Part shown: positions 1 through 9,425 of the stretch, one piece after another
Layout: each line of letters begins with the position of its first letter
Numbering within the stretch: the first letter of the stretch is position 1
Assembly: GCF_037652055.1 (NCBI RefSeq)
Contig: NZ_JBBKAH010000013.1
Span: forward strand, 1 to 64,000
Source of the DNA: Pelagibius sp037652055
GTDB taxonomy: Bacteria > Pseudomonadota > Alphaproteobacteria > Kiloniellales > Kiloniellaceae
Direction of reading: 5' to 3'
DNA: 64,000 nucleotides
Notes under the pieces: generated by a model
Told to the model about the DNA's origin: nothing
Seen by the model: the letters and a program-made list of their open reading frames with translations, nothing else
Database searches by the model: none
Made by a program: the position numbers and the translations under genes

Positions 1-1
1 C

Positions 2-385
2 CGTGAGGGCGCGCGCGACGGGGGCCGCGAGCGTGGCCGCGGCGGAAGCCGCGATGGCGAGAGCCGGCGGCGGGGCCGCGGCGGCGAACGCCGCAGCGCC
101 AAGCCCGCCGAGGTGGCAGCGCCGATCGAGGCCGAAGCCGAGGCTGAAGCCGACGAGGAGTCGGTGGACGAGGTGATCGAGGCCCAGGAAGTCGTTCCCT
201 TCGAGCGCCAGGCCGAGGAAGAGAAAAAGCCGGCGGCGGCCCGCGGCGACAGGCAGGAGCGGCGTCCCGCACGCCGCTCGCGATCACGCGGCAAGGACGA
301 TGACGATGATGAGCCGGGGCCCGGCGAGACCGCCTTCGGCGATCACGTTCCCGCCTTCATGCTGCGGTCCGCACAGGTCGCCTAA
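2..385 (+). CDS. C-terminal tail of an Arg/Gly-rich protein (5' end outside window)
   Basis: The frame is open from base 2 to a TAA at 383-385, so the gene begins upstream of the window. The visible part is low complexity: an RGG/RGR-rich stretch, then an acidic Glu/Ala segment, another Arg-rich block, a run of Asp and a short conserved-looking end (GDHVPAFMLR). Such tails with this kind of ending are found on alphaproteobacterial DEAD-box RNA helicases; an RNase E-type tail is an alternative. The catalytic part is not in the window, so the product name is inference only. An internal GTG at 113 would give 90 residues but is not needed. Confidence 0.5.
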   Translation, partial: REGARDGGRERGRGGSRDGESRRRGRGGERRSAKPAEVAAPIEAEAEAEADEESVDEVIEAQEVVPFERQAEEEKKPAAARGDRQERRPARRSRSRGKDDDDDEPGPGETAFGDHVPAFMLRSAQVA

Positions 386-388
386 GCT

Positions 389-919
389 CTAACGCCCGAT
401 CTTTCTGGCCATGCAGACGCGCGGGCCGTGGCTGTCGACGCCGCGCGCCCGCTCCCTTTCCCGCACGGATCGCAGCTGCGGACCTGCCTCCGCTTCATCC
501 AACACGACGAACCCCAGGCGCTCGTAGTAGGGCCGGTTCCACGGGACGTCAGTGAAGGTGGTCAGGCGCAGGCTGGCGCAGCCTTGCGCCGCCGCCCAGG
601 CCGCGACCGCGTCGATCATGTGCGTGGCCAGACGACGGCCGCCGTGTTCCGGTCGCACCGAGATCTCGGCCAGGAAGCCTTCGCCATCCAGAATGTCCGC
701 GATGGCGAGCCCGGCGATCGCACCGCCCGCCTCTTCCACCACCCAAAGCCGCCCTCCGCCGATCGCCTCAAGGTATTCGGGCTCGCTGGTCGGCCGCCCC
801 TGGGCGATGCGCTCCAGGCCGATGGCGGCAAAGCGCGCGGCGGCCGCGCGCTCGATCGCGCCCAGCGCCGGGGCCTCTTCCGGGCGGGCCAGGCGCACGC
901 GGTAACCGCCCTCGCTCAT
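389..919 (-). CDS. GNAT family N-acetyltransferase
   Basis: This 176-residue protein has the GNAT fold signature: an N-terminal RLARPEEAPAL strand-helix start, the beta4 segment LAEISVRPEHGGRRLATHMI carrying the acetyl-CoA pyrophosphate-binding loop (GGRRLA in place of the usual R/QxxGxG/A), and the late motif NRPYYERLGF typical of the last helix and strand. Acetyl-CoA-dependent N-acetylation of a small molecule or protein is expected; the substrate cannot be read from the sequence. It ends 3 bases after the convergent upstream gene. The ATG at 919 is the first Met of the conserved domain. Confidence 0.85.
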   Translation of the reverse strand: MSEGGYRVRLARPEEAPALGAIERAAAARFAAIGLERIAQGRPTSEPEYLEAIGGGRLWVVEEAGGAIAGLAIADILDGEGFLAEISVRPEHGGRRLATHMIDAVAAWAAAQGCASLRLTTFTDVPWNRPYYERLGFVVLDEAEAGPQLRSVRERERARGVDSHGPRVCMARKIGR

Positions 920-1003
920 GGTTGGGCCCTCGCCCCCGAGCGGCTATGATGGCTGGGACGGAATCGGCCTCCCCCGGCGGCGGGCGAAAGGGTACAGGGT
1001 GCC

Positions 1004-1246
1004 ATGCAAACCATCTTCATCATGATCAAGTGCGACCTCGGCAAGGCCTACAAGGTGGCCGACGAACTGGTGCAGGACGTCGAGCAGGTTTCCGAGGTGC
1101 ATTCCACCTCCGGCCAGTACGACCTGCTGGTGAAGTGCTACCTGGAGGATGGTGCCGACATCGGCCACTTCGTCAACGAGAAGATCCAAACCCTGGCCGG
1201 GATCAAGGACACCTTCACCCTCATCGCCTTCAAGGCTTTTGCTTAG
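1004..1246 (+). CDS. Stand-alone Lrp/AsnC ligand-binding (RAM) domain protein
   Basis: These 80 residues match the C-terminal effector domain of Lrp/AsnC regulators (alpha-beta sandwich; V-Y-S-T-S-G-Q-Y-D-L-L-like core seen as EVHSTSGQYDLLVK) without any helix-turn-helix. Such single-domain proteins bind small amino-acid-like ligands and can form mixed oligomers with full-length Lrp proteins; that role here is inference. The ATG is preceded by a weak AGGG. Its stop overlaps by 4 bases the stop of the convergent gene at 1243-1662. Confidence 0.85.
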   Translation: MQTIFIMIKCDLGKAYKVADELVQDVEQVSEVHSTSGQYDLLVKCYLEDGADIGHFVNEKIQTLAGIKDTFTLIAFKAFA

Positions 1247-1662
1247 ATTCCGAGGATGGTGACGGGCTGCTTGCGCTCCTTCACCTCGCGCATCCACTGG
1301 GCGAGCTGGCGCAGCATGGTGCTGAAGGATTCGCGCCCGGCCTGCCAGTCCCGGATCGAGTTGAACTGCGTGTAGCCGAAGCTGCTTGTGTAGGGCCAGA
1401 TGTCTTTCGGGCTCTCGGTCGCAGCGATGCGCTCGGCGGCTTCTTCCAGTTCGCGGATGAAGCGGTCGAGACGGGCGCCTGAAAGCGTGACCGGTCCAAA
1501 GAGATGGAAGCGGTCGACGATGTAGTGCAGCGCCTCGAAAGCGTCGCCGTCCATGTAGACGGACTTCTCCGACCAGTGACGGGCGTCGTAGTGCGGGCCG
1601 GGAAAGAACTCCGCCAGGTAGCCGTGGATCCCCGGCTTGTAAGGGATGAGGTCGAGCTGCAT
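1243..1662 (-). CDS. Hypothetical protein, 139 residues
   Basis: The family is not recognised. The protein starts MQLDLIPYKPG, is rich in aromatic residues (Tyr, Trp, Phe, His) and appears soluble, with a central amphipathic helix (RFIRELEEAAERIAA). The open frame extends much further upstream on this strand, but that part is the antisense of the MFS gene and has no usable codon bias, so ATG 1662 is chosen. It converges on the Lrp-domain gene with overlapping stops. No function is proposed. Confidence 0.6.
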   Translation of the reverse strand: MQLDLIPYKPGIHGYLAEFFPGPHYDARHWSEKSVYMDGDAFEALHYIVDRFHLFGPVTLSGARLDRFIRELEEAAERIAATESPKDIWPYTSSFGYTQFNSIRDWQAGRESFSTMLRQLAQWMREVKERKQPVTILGI

Positions 1663-1773
1663 GGCCCATCTTGGCGCAGCCTCCACGCACCCCGCAACGC
1701 CGACGGTTTCGGCTTGCGCAAAACCGGGGCGGGCGATAGCTGCTGAGGTGCCCATAGACCGGTACCCATTTTC

Positions 1774-2958
1774 ATGACTCCGCCAATGTCTCCTGGGGCG
1801 ATCAGCCTCCGCTACGCCCTCTTCTATGCCACGCTCTTCCTGGCGATCGGGGCCCACCTGCCGTTCTGGCCGCTGTGGCTGGAGGGGCGCGGCCTCAGCG
1901 CCGCCGAGATCGGCCTGCTGCTGGCGCTCGGCTCCTGGATCAAGCTGGTCGCCAACCCGGGCCTCGCCCATCTCTCCGACCGCGCCGGCTGGAACAAGGG
2001 CAGCGTGGTGCTGCTGACGGCGGTCAGTGTCGCCGTCTTCATCGCCTTCATTCCCGCCCGGGGCTTCGCCTGGATCCTGGCGCTGCACCTGCTGGCGGCG
2101 GCCAGCTTCCCGCTGCTGGTGCCGCTGGCCGAGAGCCAGACCCTGGCCGCCGTCTACCGCCATTCCCTCGACTACGGACGTATCCGCCTGTGGGGCAGCC
2201 TTGCCTTCATCGCCGGCAGCCTCGCCACCGGCGGGCTGATCGCGGCCTACGATGCCGAGTGGGTGCTGTGGCTGGTGCTGGGGCCGCTGGCGCTGACCTT
2301 CTTCGTCGCCGTCGCCCTGCCCGGCCGTGCCGTCACCGGCACGCCGGGCGATGCGGCGGAGGATGTCTCCCTGCGCCGGGTACTCCGGCTCTTCACTGAG
2401 CGCGGCACCGTGACCCTGCTGTGCGCCTCGGCGCTGATCCAGGCCAGCCACGCCGCCTACTACGGCTTCTCCAGCCTCGCCTGGCGTGCCGCCGGCATCG
2501 GCGAGACCACCATCGCGGTGCTGTGGACCGAGGGCGTGGTGGCCGAGATCCTGTTCTTTGCCTTCAGCCGCCGCCTGGCCGACCGCCTGGCGCCGGGCAC
2601 CTTGATGATGGCGGCCGGCCTGCTGGGATGCCTGCGCTGGACGGTGACCGGCCTCTCCAGCGATATCGCCGCCCTGGCGGCGGTGCAGATCCTGCATGCC
2701 GCGACCTTCGCGGCGACCCACCTGGCGGCGATGCACTACATCACCCGCACGACGCCGCCGCGCCTCGCCGCTTCGATGCAGAGTCTCTATTCGGCGCTTT
2801 CGGGCGGCCTGGTCATGGGCGGCACCATGCTGCTGGCCGGCAGCCTTTACGAGAGCGGCCCCGGCCTGCCCTTCCTCGCGATGGCGGGGCTCAGCCTCGC
2901 CGCCGCCGTGCTGGCCTGCGTCGCCGGCCTGCTGCCCCGGCCGCGGCCGGCGCTCTAG
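1774..2958 (+). CDS. MFS transporter, HcaT / MFS_1-like
   Basis: This 394-residue protein has about twelve hydrophobic segments in two halves. The start (YALFYATLFLAIGAHLPFWPLWLEGRGLSA) and the loop HLSDRAG after TM2 are typical of the HcaT-type (3-phenylpropionate permease-like) branch of the major facilitator superfamily. It should sit in the inner membrane and use the proton gradient; its substrate is unknown. Its stop lies 4 bases from the end of the convergent upp gene. An ATG at 1786 is an alternative start. Confidence 0.85.
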   Translation: MTPPMSPGAISLRYALFYATLFLAIGAHLPFWPLWLEGRGLSAAEIGLLLALGSWIKLVANPGLAHLSDRAGWNKGSVVLLTAVSVAVFIAFIPARGFAWILALHLLAAASFPLLVPLAESQTLAAVYRHSLDYGRIRLWGSLAFIAGSLATGGLIAAYDAEWVLWLVLGPLALTFFVAVALPGRAVTGTPGDAAEDVSLRRVLRLFTERGTVTLLCASALIQASHAAYYGFSSLAWRAAGIGETTIAVLWTEGVVAEILFFAFSRRLADRLAPGTLMMAAGLLGCLRWTVTGLSSDIAALAAVQILHAATFAATHLAAMHYITRTTPPRLAASMQSLYSALSGGLVMGGTMLLAGSLYESGPGLPFLAMAGLSLAAAVLACVAGLLPRPRPAL

Positions 2959-2962
2959 AAGT

Positions 2963-3607
2963 CTACTTGGTGCCGAAGATGCGGTCGCCGGCGTCGCCCA
3001 GGCCGGGCACGATGTAGCCCTTGTCGTTCAGCTTCTCGTCGACCGCCGCGGTGAAAATCGGCACGTCGGGATGCGCGGCGCGCAGTTCCCTGATGCCCTC
3101 CGGCGCGGCCACCAGGCAGACGAAGCTGATGTCCTTGGCGCCGTCCTTCTTCAGCAGGTTCAGGGCCGCGACGGCGGTGTGGCCGGTCGCCAGCATGGGA
3201 TCGACCACGATGGTAAGACGCCGGCCCATGTCCTTGGGAACCTTGTAGTAGTACTCGACGGCTTCCAGCGTCTTGGGATCGCGGTAGAGGCCGACGTGGC
3301 CGACCGAGGCCGAGGGGATCAGGTCCAGCATGCCGTCCAGCAGGCCGTTGCCGGCGCGCAGAATGGTGATCAGGCAGGGTTCCGGGCGGGCCAGCAGCGG
3401 CGCCGAGGTGGTCGCCACCGGGGTTTCCACCTCGACCTGCTTCAGCGCCAGGTTCCGCGTCACCTCATAGCCGAGCAGCAGGCTGATTTCCCTCAGCAGG
3501 CGCCGGAACTCCGGCAGCGCGGTGTCCTTGTCGCGCATGATCGTCAGCTTGTGCTGCACCAGGGGGTGGTCGACGACGGTTACCTCTGGGATCGCGTCTG
3601 GCTGCAT
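2963..3607 (-). CDS. upp: Uracil phosphoribosyltransferase
   Basis: Upp converts uracil and PRPP to UMP plus pyrophosphate in pyrimidine salvage in the cytoplasm. The 214-residue length matches the family. The PRPP-binding motif VVDPMLATGHTA is at about residues 135-146, and the uracil-binding end GYIVPGLGDAGDRIFGT is intact at the C-terminus. An upstream in-frame extension to 3733 lacks family similarity, so the ATG at 3607, preceded by AAGGCAGGG, is used. Confidence 0.97.
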   Translation of the reverse strand: MQPDAIPEVTVVDHPLVQHKLTIMRDKDTALPEFRRLLREISLLLGYEVTRNLALKQVEVETPVATTSAPLLARPEPCLITILRAGNGLLDGMLDLIPSASVGHVGLYRDPKTLEAVEYYYKVPKDMGRRLTIVVDPMLATGHTAVAALNLLKKDGAKDISFVCLVAAPEGIRELRAAHPDVPIFTAAVDEKLNDKGYIVPGLGDAGDRIFGTK

Positions 3608-3886
3608 GTCCCTGCCTTTTCCTTGGAGTCTGCTTCTTGGTTCGTGAGGCGCGCGTGGGCGCGTCCGGAGTGTTAAAAGACCCGGGAGAGTCTGTCGAGC
3701 CTCTTGCGGGACGCGCGTCCTGCCCGGTCCCATAAAGGTTTCGATGCGAGGGCCTTCACAAAGCCGGGATGTCTTCCTACCTACCAGCGGATCTTGTTCA
3801 GGCCCCGTGGCCTGGTGCGGCGGCGGATTTCGCGCGCCGCCTCGCCGCCGCGGCTTTCAAGGCTGTCTCTTCAAGGTATTAAGGGC

Positions 3887-4855
3887 ATGCGCCTACTGCG
3901 GCTTGTCCCCGACGATACCCGCCTCGGCTTCATGCAATGGCGCCGGGCGGCATTCACCTTCACGCTTCTCCTTACCCTGGTTTCGCTGGCCGCGCTCTGG
4001 GCCTTCGGGCTCAATCTCGGGGTCGACTATGCCGGCGGCCTGCTGGTCGAGGCCCGCGCCCAGGCGCCCTTCGATCTGGCCACCCTGCGCGGCCAGCTGG
4101 ACGCCCTCGACCTCGGCGACGTCACTCTGCAGGCCTTCGGCGGCGGCCAGGACCTGCTGATCCGCCTTCAGGAACAGCCCGGCGGCGCGGTGGGCCAGGA
4201 ACACGCCATCGCCTCGGTAAAAGCGCTGCTGACGCCCGGCTTCGAGATCCGCCGCACCGAGGCCATCGGCCCGCAGGTCAGCCGCGAGCTGCTGCAGGAC
4301 GGTCTGCTCGCCGCCCTGCTGGCGGTGCTGCTGATCGGCGTCTACGTGTGGTTCCGCTTCGAGTGGCAATTCGGCCTCGCCGCGGTGCTGACCACCTTCC
4401 ACGACGTCATCGCCACCTTCGGACTCTTCGCCGTGTTCCAGCTGGAGTTCAATCTCACCATCCTGGCGGCGCTGCTGACCATCGCCGGCTATTCGATCAA
4501 CGACACCGTCGTGGTGTTCGACCGCATCCGCGAGAACCTGCGCGGCTACAAGACCATGCCGATGGAGCGGCTGATCGATCTCAGCGTGAACCAGACCCTG
4601 CGGCGTACGTTGCTGACCAGCGGCACCACGCTGCTGGCCGTGCTGGCGCTGCTGGTCTTCGGCGGTCCCGTGCTGCGCAACTTTTCGCTGGCGCTGCTCT
4701 GGGGCCTCGTCGTCGGCACCTACTCCAGCATCTTCGTCGCCTCGGCGCTGTTGCTGCACCTGCCCTCGCTGCGCCGCGAGGAACGCCAGCAGGCCCAGGC
4801 ACCGGCGCAGACCGAATCACCGCTGACAAGCGGCCAGGACATCCAGATTCCATGA
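3887..4855 (+). CDS. secF: Protein translocase subunit SecF
   Basis: SecF works with SecD in the inner membrane to drive the proton-powered late stage of Sec export. The 322-residue protein has the SecF layout: TM1, the D-Y-A-G-G motif after it (GVDYAGGLLVEA), a periplasmic domain, then five TM segments with FHDVIATFGLFA, SINDTVVVFDRIREN and the closing GTYSSIFVASALL. ATG 3887 follows AAGGG; in-frame codons back to 3704 have no family counterpart. No secD or yajC precedes it: the upstream neighbour is upp on the other strand. Its stop overlaps the next start (ATGA). Confidence 0.95.
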   Translation: MRLLRLVPDDTRLGFMQWRRAAFTFTLLLTLVSLAALWAFGLNLGVDYAGGLLVEARAQAPFDLATLRGQLDALDLGDVTLQAFGGGQDLLIRLQEQPGGAVGQEHAIASVKALLTPGFEIRRTEAIGPQVSRELLQDGLLAALLAVLLIGVYVWFRFEWQFGLAAVLTTFHDVIATFGLFAVFQLEFNLTILAALLTIAGYSINDTVVVFDRIRENLRGYKTMPMERLIDLSVNQTLRRTLLTSGTTLLAVLALLVFGGPVLRNFSLALLWGLVVGTYSSIFVASALLLHLPSLRREERQQAQAPAQTESPLTSGQDIQIP

Positions 4856-5832
4856 CCTACCTGCAACTCGTCGCCGGGCTAGCCTTGCTGCTGGTCTGTG
4901 GCGACCTCTTCGTGCGCGGCGCCGTCGGCGTTGCCGAGCGCCTCAAGATCTCGCCGCTGGTGATCGGCCTCACGCTGGTCGGTTTCGGCACCTCCCTGCC
5001 CGAGCTCGTCGCCAGCCTGGAAGCCGCGCGCCTGGGCTCGCCGGGCATCGCGGTCGGCAACGTCGTCGGCTCCAACATCGCCAACATCCTGCTGATTCTC
5101 GGCATTGCGGCGCTGATCACGCCCATCGCCGTCGCCCCCGGCACGTTCCGTCTCAACGGGCCGGTCCTGGTCGGCGCCAGCCTGCTGTCGGTCCTGCTGT
5201 TTTCGTTGGGCGAGATCGGACGCTGGGCCGGCTTCGTGTTCGTCGTGCTGCTGCTGGGCTATACCCTGACGGCCTACTGGAGCGAGCGGCGCGGCCTCAA
5301 GGACGAGGCGATCAGCCGTCTCGCGGAAGAGGTCGAGGCGCTGCCGCCGCGCCATGGGTCCTGGGCGCTCTACCTGGGCCTCACCGTCGGTGGTCTGCTG
5401 GGCATCGTCGTCGGCGCCAACCTGCTGATCGACGGTGCCGTGAGCCTGGCGCGCAGCCTCGGCATTTCGGAAACCATCATCGGCCTGACCATCGTCGCGG
5501 TCGGCACTTCGCTGCCCGAGCTCGCGACCTCGGTCATCGCGGCCTTCAAGCGTCACGGCGACGTCGCCCTGGGCAACGTCGTCGGCAGCAACATCTTCAA
5601 CCTGCTGGGCATCCTCGGCGTCACCGCGCTGTACCGCCCGATCGCGGTGCCGGATGAGATCCTCGACTTCGACTGCTGGGTGATGCTGGCCGCGACCGCC
5701 CTGGTGATCGTCTTCGCGCTGACGCGGGCGAAGATCGAACGCTGGGAGGGTGCCGCCCTGCTGGGCGGCTACGGGGCCTATCTGGCCGTCCTGTTGCTGG
5801 CGCCGCTGCGCGGCTTCCTGGGGCTGCCGTAA
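4852..5832 (+). CDS. yrbG: Calcium/sodium antiporter, CaCA family (YrbG-like)
   Basis: This 326-residue inner-membrane exchanger has the two inverted alpha-repeats of the CaCA family: GFGTSLPELVAS with GNVVGSNIANILLILG in the first half, and AVGTSLPELATS with GNVVGSNIFNLLGILG in the second. The acidic residue of each SLPEL pair is the ion-coordinating Glu. The ATG overlaps the secF stop, so translational coupling is likely. A bidirectional hairpin terminator follows at once. Confidence 0.93.
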   Translation: MTYLQLVAGLALLLVCGDLFVRGAVGVAERLKISPLVIGLTLVGFGTSLPELVASLEAARLGSPGIAVGNVVGSNIANILLILGIAALITPIAVAPGTFRLNGPVLVGASLLSVLLFSLGEIGRWAGFVFVVLLLGYTLTAYWSERRGLKDEAISRLAEEVEALPPRHGSWALYLGLTVGGLLGIVVGANLLIDGAVSLARSLGISETIIGLTIVAVGTSLPELATSVIAAFKRHGDVALGNVVGSNIFNLLGILGVTALYRPIAVPDEILDFDCWVMLAATALVIVFALTRAKIERWEGAALLGGYGAYLAVLLLAPLRGFLGLP

Positions 5833-5840
5833 GACAAAAA

Positions 5841-5865
5841 AGAAGCCGGGCAAAACCCGGCTTCT
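5841..5865. terminator. Bidirectional intrinsic terminator
   Basis: A perfect 10-bp inverted repeat (AGAAGCCGGG at 5841-5850 and its complement at 5856-5865) with a 5-base loop lies between the convergent antiporter and cytochrome c genes. A pyrimidine-rich CTTCTTTC run follows on plus and an A-run precedes it at 5835-5840, giving a U-run on minus. Confidence 0.9.
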
Positions 5866-5889
5866 CTTCTTTCGCACTCTGAAAGCGCG

Positions 5890-6276
5890 TTATTCGCTGA
5901 ACTGCTTCAGGTAAGCGATCACATCGTCGCGGTCGTCTTCCTTGTTGAGGCCGACGAAGGCCATCTTGGTGCCCGGCACCAGGTCCTTCGGCTTCTCCAG
6001 GTAGGTATGCAGGGTCTCGTCGTTCCAGGTGTGGTTGGCGCCGAATTCTTCCATCGCCTTGGAATACCTGAAGCCTTCCACGGAGCCGGGCTTGCGCCCG
6101 AGGATGTTGTGCAGATTGGGGCCGACCTTGTTCTTGCCCGCTTCCACCGTGTGGCAGGCTTTGCACTTGTTGAACACCTTCTCGCCCTTGGCGGCGTCGC
6201 CGTCGGCGAGCGCCGGCCCGGCCAGCGCCACGGCAGCGGTGAAGGTGATGATCGAAAGGGCGCTCTTGACCCGCAT
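5890..6276 (-). CDS. Soluble class I cytochrome c (cytochrome c2 / c550 type)
   Basis: This 128-residue protein has a Sec signal peptide (residues 1 to about 24, ending GPALA) followed by a single-haem domain. The haem-binding CKACH is at about residues 38-42 and the distal Met is in GTKMAF near residue 106. The insert GRKPGSVEGFRYSKAM is typical of mitochondrial/c2-type cytochromes. It should carry electrons in the periplasm between a bc1 complex and oxidases or other acceptors. The start has GGAGAG 6 bases upstream. Confidence 0.95.
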   Translation of the reverse strand: MRVKSALSIITFTAAVALAGPALADGDAAKGEKVFNKCKACHTVEAGKNKVGPNLHNILGRKPGSVEGFRYSKAMEEFGANHTWNDETLHTYLEKPKDLVPGTKMAFVGLNKEDDRDDVIAYLKQFSE

Positions 6277-6594
6277 ATCTACTCTCCGGTTCTGTTGATC
6301 TGCTTCTGGGGCGGTCTTGGTTCTAGGGCGGTCCTGGGGCTGCGACTCTCGTCGGCGCCGGTCCCTCCAGTCACGATATGCCAGACGGCCGGTCGCTTAG
6401 AAATTAGGGGAGCCAAAGCCGCAAAGGCAAGCCCTCCAGCCTCGGCAATTGGTACTGGCGACGTTAGGCCGCGGATAGTCTGGATTGTCTTATCTTTGGA
6501 GGAATAAACCATCGCGCGCAATCCGCCGATTTTGCCCCTATCCCCGCGTCGGTTCAGGAAACCACTTGATTCTCCGCCGATATCCTATATTTAA

Positions 6595-6617
6595 ATCCAT
6601 ACTAGATTAGTAAGGAT
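6595..6617. promoter_or_regulatory. Palindromic operator candidate in front of the SUF operon
   Basis: ATCCATACTA (6595-6604) and TAGTAAGGAT (6608-6617) form an inverted repeat with 9 of 10 matching positions around GAT. It overlaps an A/T-rich stretch usable as a -10 (TATATTTAAAT at 6586-6596) and ends 13 bases before the start of the Rrf2 regulator. Position and symmetry fit an autoregulatory Rrf2/IscR-type site; the binding protein is inferred. Confidence 0.6.
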
Positions 6618-6630
6618 TGAGGCAATTCGC

Positions 6631-7116
6631 ATGTTCCGCTTGAACCGGCTGACCGACTACGCCGTGGTCGTGATGTCCCAGATGGCGATGCGCGGCGGGG
6701 AGACCCGCTCGGCCCAGCAGATCTCCGAGGACACCGGAGTCCCCCTGCCCACCGTGGCCAAGCTGTTGAACCTGCTGGGGCGTGCCAAGCTGGTCACTTC
6801 GCAGCGCGGGGCCACCGGCGGCTATACGCTGAGCGCCGAGCCGGAGGCGATCACGGTGGCCCAGATCATCCAGGCCATGGAAGGGCCGATCGCGCTGACC
6901 GCCTGCGTCGACGGTGCGGTGGATTCCTGCGATGCCGAAGCCTTCTGCCCGATGCGCGGCAACTGGAACAAGGTCAATGGCGCGATCCGCGCGGCGCTGA
7001 CGTCGGTCAGCCTGGCCGAGATGATGGCGTTTCCCCCGGCCTTCGAAGTCGCGCCGGGCGTAACGGACGCCGTGAGAGATAAGGCCGGGCCTCGCAGCCC
7101 GGCACCCAAACAGTAA
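6631..7116 (+). CDS. Rrf2-family SUF system regulator (IscR-like)
   Basis: This 161-residue protein has the Rrf2 winged helix at residues 1-80 (LTDYAVVVMSQMA, QISEDTGVPLPTVAKLLNLLGRAKLVTSQRGATGGY) and three cysteines (92, 100, 106) in the spacing used to ligate a [2Fe-2S] cluster. It matches the SUF-linked subgroup. It is the first gene of the suf operon, 52 bases ahead of sufB, and probably represses or adjusts the operon according to cluster status through the palindrome at 6595-6617. Confidence 0.93.
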   Translation: MFRLNRLTDYAVVVMSQMAMRGGETRSAQQISEDTGVPLPTVAKLLNLLGRAKLVTSQRGATGGYTLSAEPEAITVAQIIQAMEGPIALTACVDGAVDSCDAEAFCPMRGNWNKVNGAIRAALTSVSLAEMMAFPPAFEVAPGVTDAVRDKAGPRSPAPKQ

Positions 7117-7168
7117 TAAGTCGATAGAACACCGTTTAAGCATCCGACGCTTGCAGGAGAGTGAGTGA

Positions 7169-8620
<1,452 letters not shown>

Positions 8621-8661
8621 ACAAGAAACGAAAAGCGTATTTGAGGGATCACGGCCACACC

Positions 8662-9414
8662 ATGCTTGAGATCAAGAACCTGCACGCCACCGTCGACGGC
8701 AAGGAGATCCTGAAGGGGATCAACCTGTCGGTGAAGGCGGGCGAAGTCCACGCCATCATGGGGCCGAACGGCTCGGGCAAGTCCACCCTCTCCTACGTGC
8801 TGAGCGGGCGCGAAGGCTACGAGGTCACCGAGGGCGATGTCCTGTTCAAGGGCAAGAACCTGCTGGAGATGGAGCCCGACGAGCGCGCCGGCGAAGGCGT
8901 CTTCCTGGCCTTCCAGTATCCGGTCGAAATTCCCGGCGTGCCCAACACCACCTTCCTGAAGGAGGCGCTGAATTCGGTGCGCCGCTACCGCGGCGAAGGC
9001 GAGCTGGACGCCATGCAGTTCGTGAAGCTGGTGCGCAGCAAGACCAAGATGCTGCACATGAGCGACGACATGCTGAAGCGGGCGGTGAACGTCGGCTTTT
9101 CCGGCGGCGAGAAGAAGCGCAACGAGGCGCTGCAGATGGCGGTGCTGGAACCGAGCCTCGCCATCCTCGACGAGACGGACTCCGGCCTCGACATCGACGC
9201 GCTGAAGACGGTCGCCGACTCGGTGAACCTGCTGCGCAGTCCCGACAACGCTCTGCTGGTGATCACCCACTACCAGCGCCTGCTGGACTACATCGTACCG
9301 GACCATGTGCACGTGCTGGCCGGCGGACGCATTCAAAAGAGCGGCGGCAAGGAGCTGGCGCTGGAGCTGGAGAAGTCCGGCTATGCCGAGTTCGCTCCCG
9401 GTGCGGCGGCGTGA
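8662..9414 (+). CDS. sufC: SufC ATPase of the SufBCD complex
   Basis: This 250-residue ABC-type ATPase has Walker A GPNGSGKST (residues 34-42), the Q-loop AFQYPVEIPGV, signature FSGGEKKRNE, Walker B LAILDETDSGLD and the SufC-specific H-loop ITHYQRLL. It powers conformational changes in SufB-SufD. Start ATG 8662 begins the conserved MLEIKNL. Its stop overlaps a GTG of the sufD frame (GTGA). Confidence 0.97.
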   Translation: MLEIKNLHATVDGKEILKGINLSVKAGEVHAIMGPNGSGKSTLSYVLSGREGYEVTEGDVLFKGKNLLEMEPDERAGEGVFLAFQYPVEIPGVPNTTFLKEALNSVRRYRGEGELDAMQFVKLVRSKTKMLHMSDDMLKRAVNVGFSGGEKKRNEALQMAVLEPSLAILDETDSGLDIDALKTVADSVNLLRSPDNALLVITHYQRLLDYIVPDHVHVLAGGRIQKSGGKELALELEKSGYAEFAPGAAA

Positions 9415-9425
9415 CGAGAGCCGAG

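Noticed and set aside
1663..2736. Long minus-strand extension of the 1243-1662 gene across the MFS gene
   Set aside because: It is antisense to a clear MFS transporter and has Gln/Arg/Gly-rich composition produced by reading GC-rich codons backwards.
3704..3886. N-terminal extension of SecF
   Set aside because: The added 61 residues are Arg-rich and precede the conserved SecF start; ATG 3887 has a proper ribosome binding site.
6279..6521. 80-residue minus-strand frame ending 2 bases before cytochrome c
   Set aside because: It starts with TTG (or ATG at 6512) without a ribosome binding site, shows no domain pattern, and lies in the promoter gap. The position alone is not enough.
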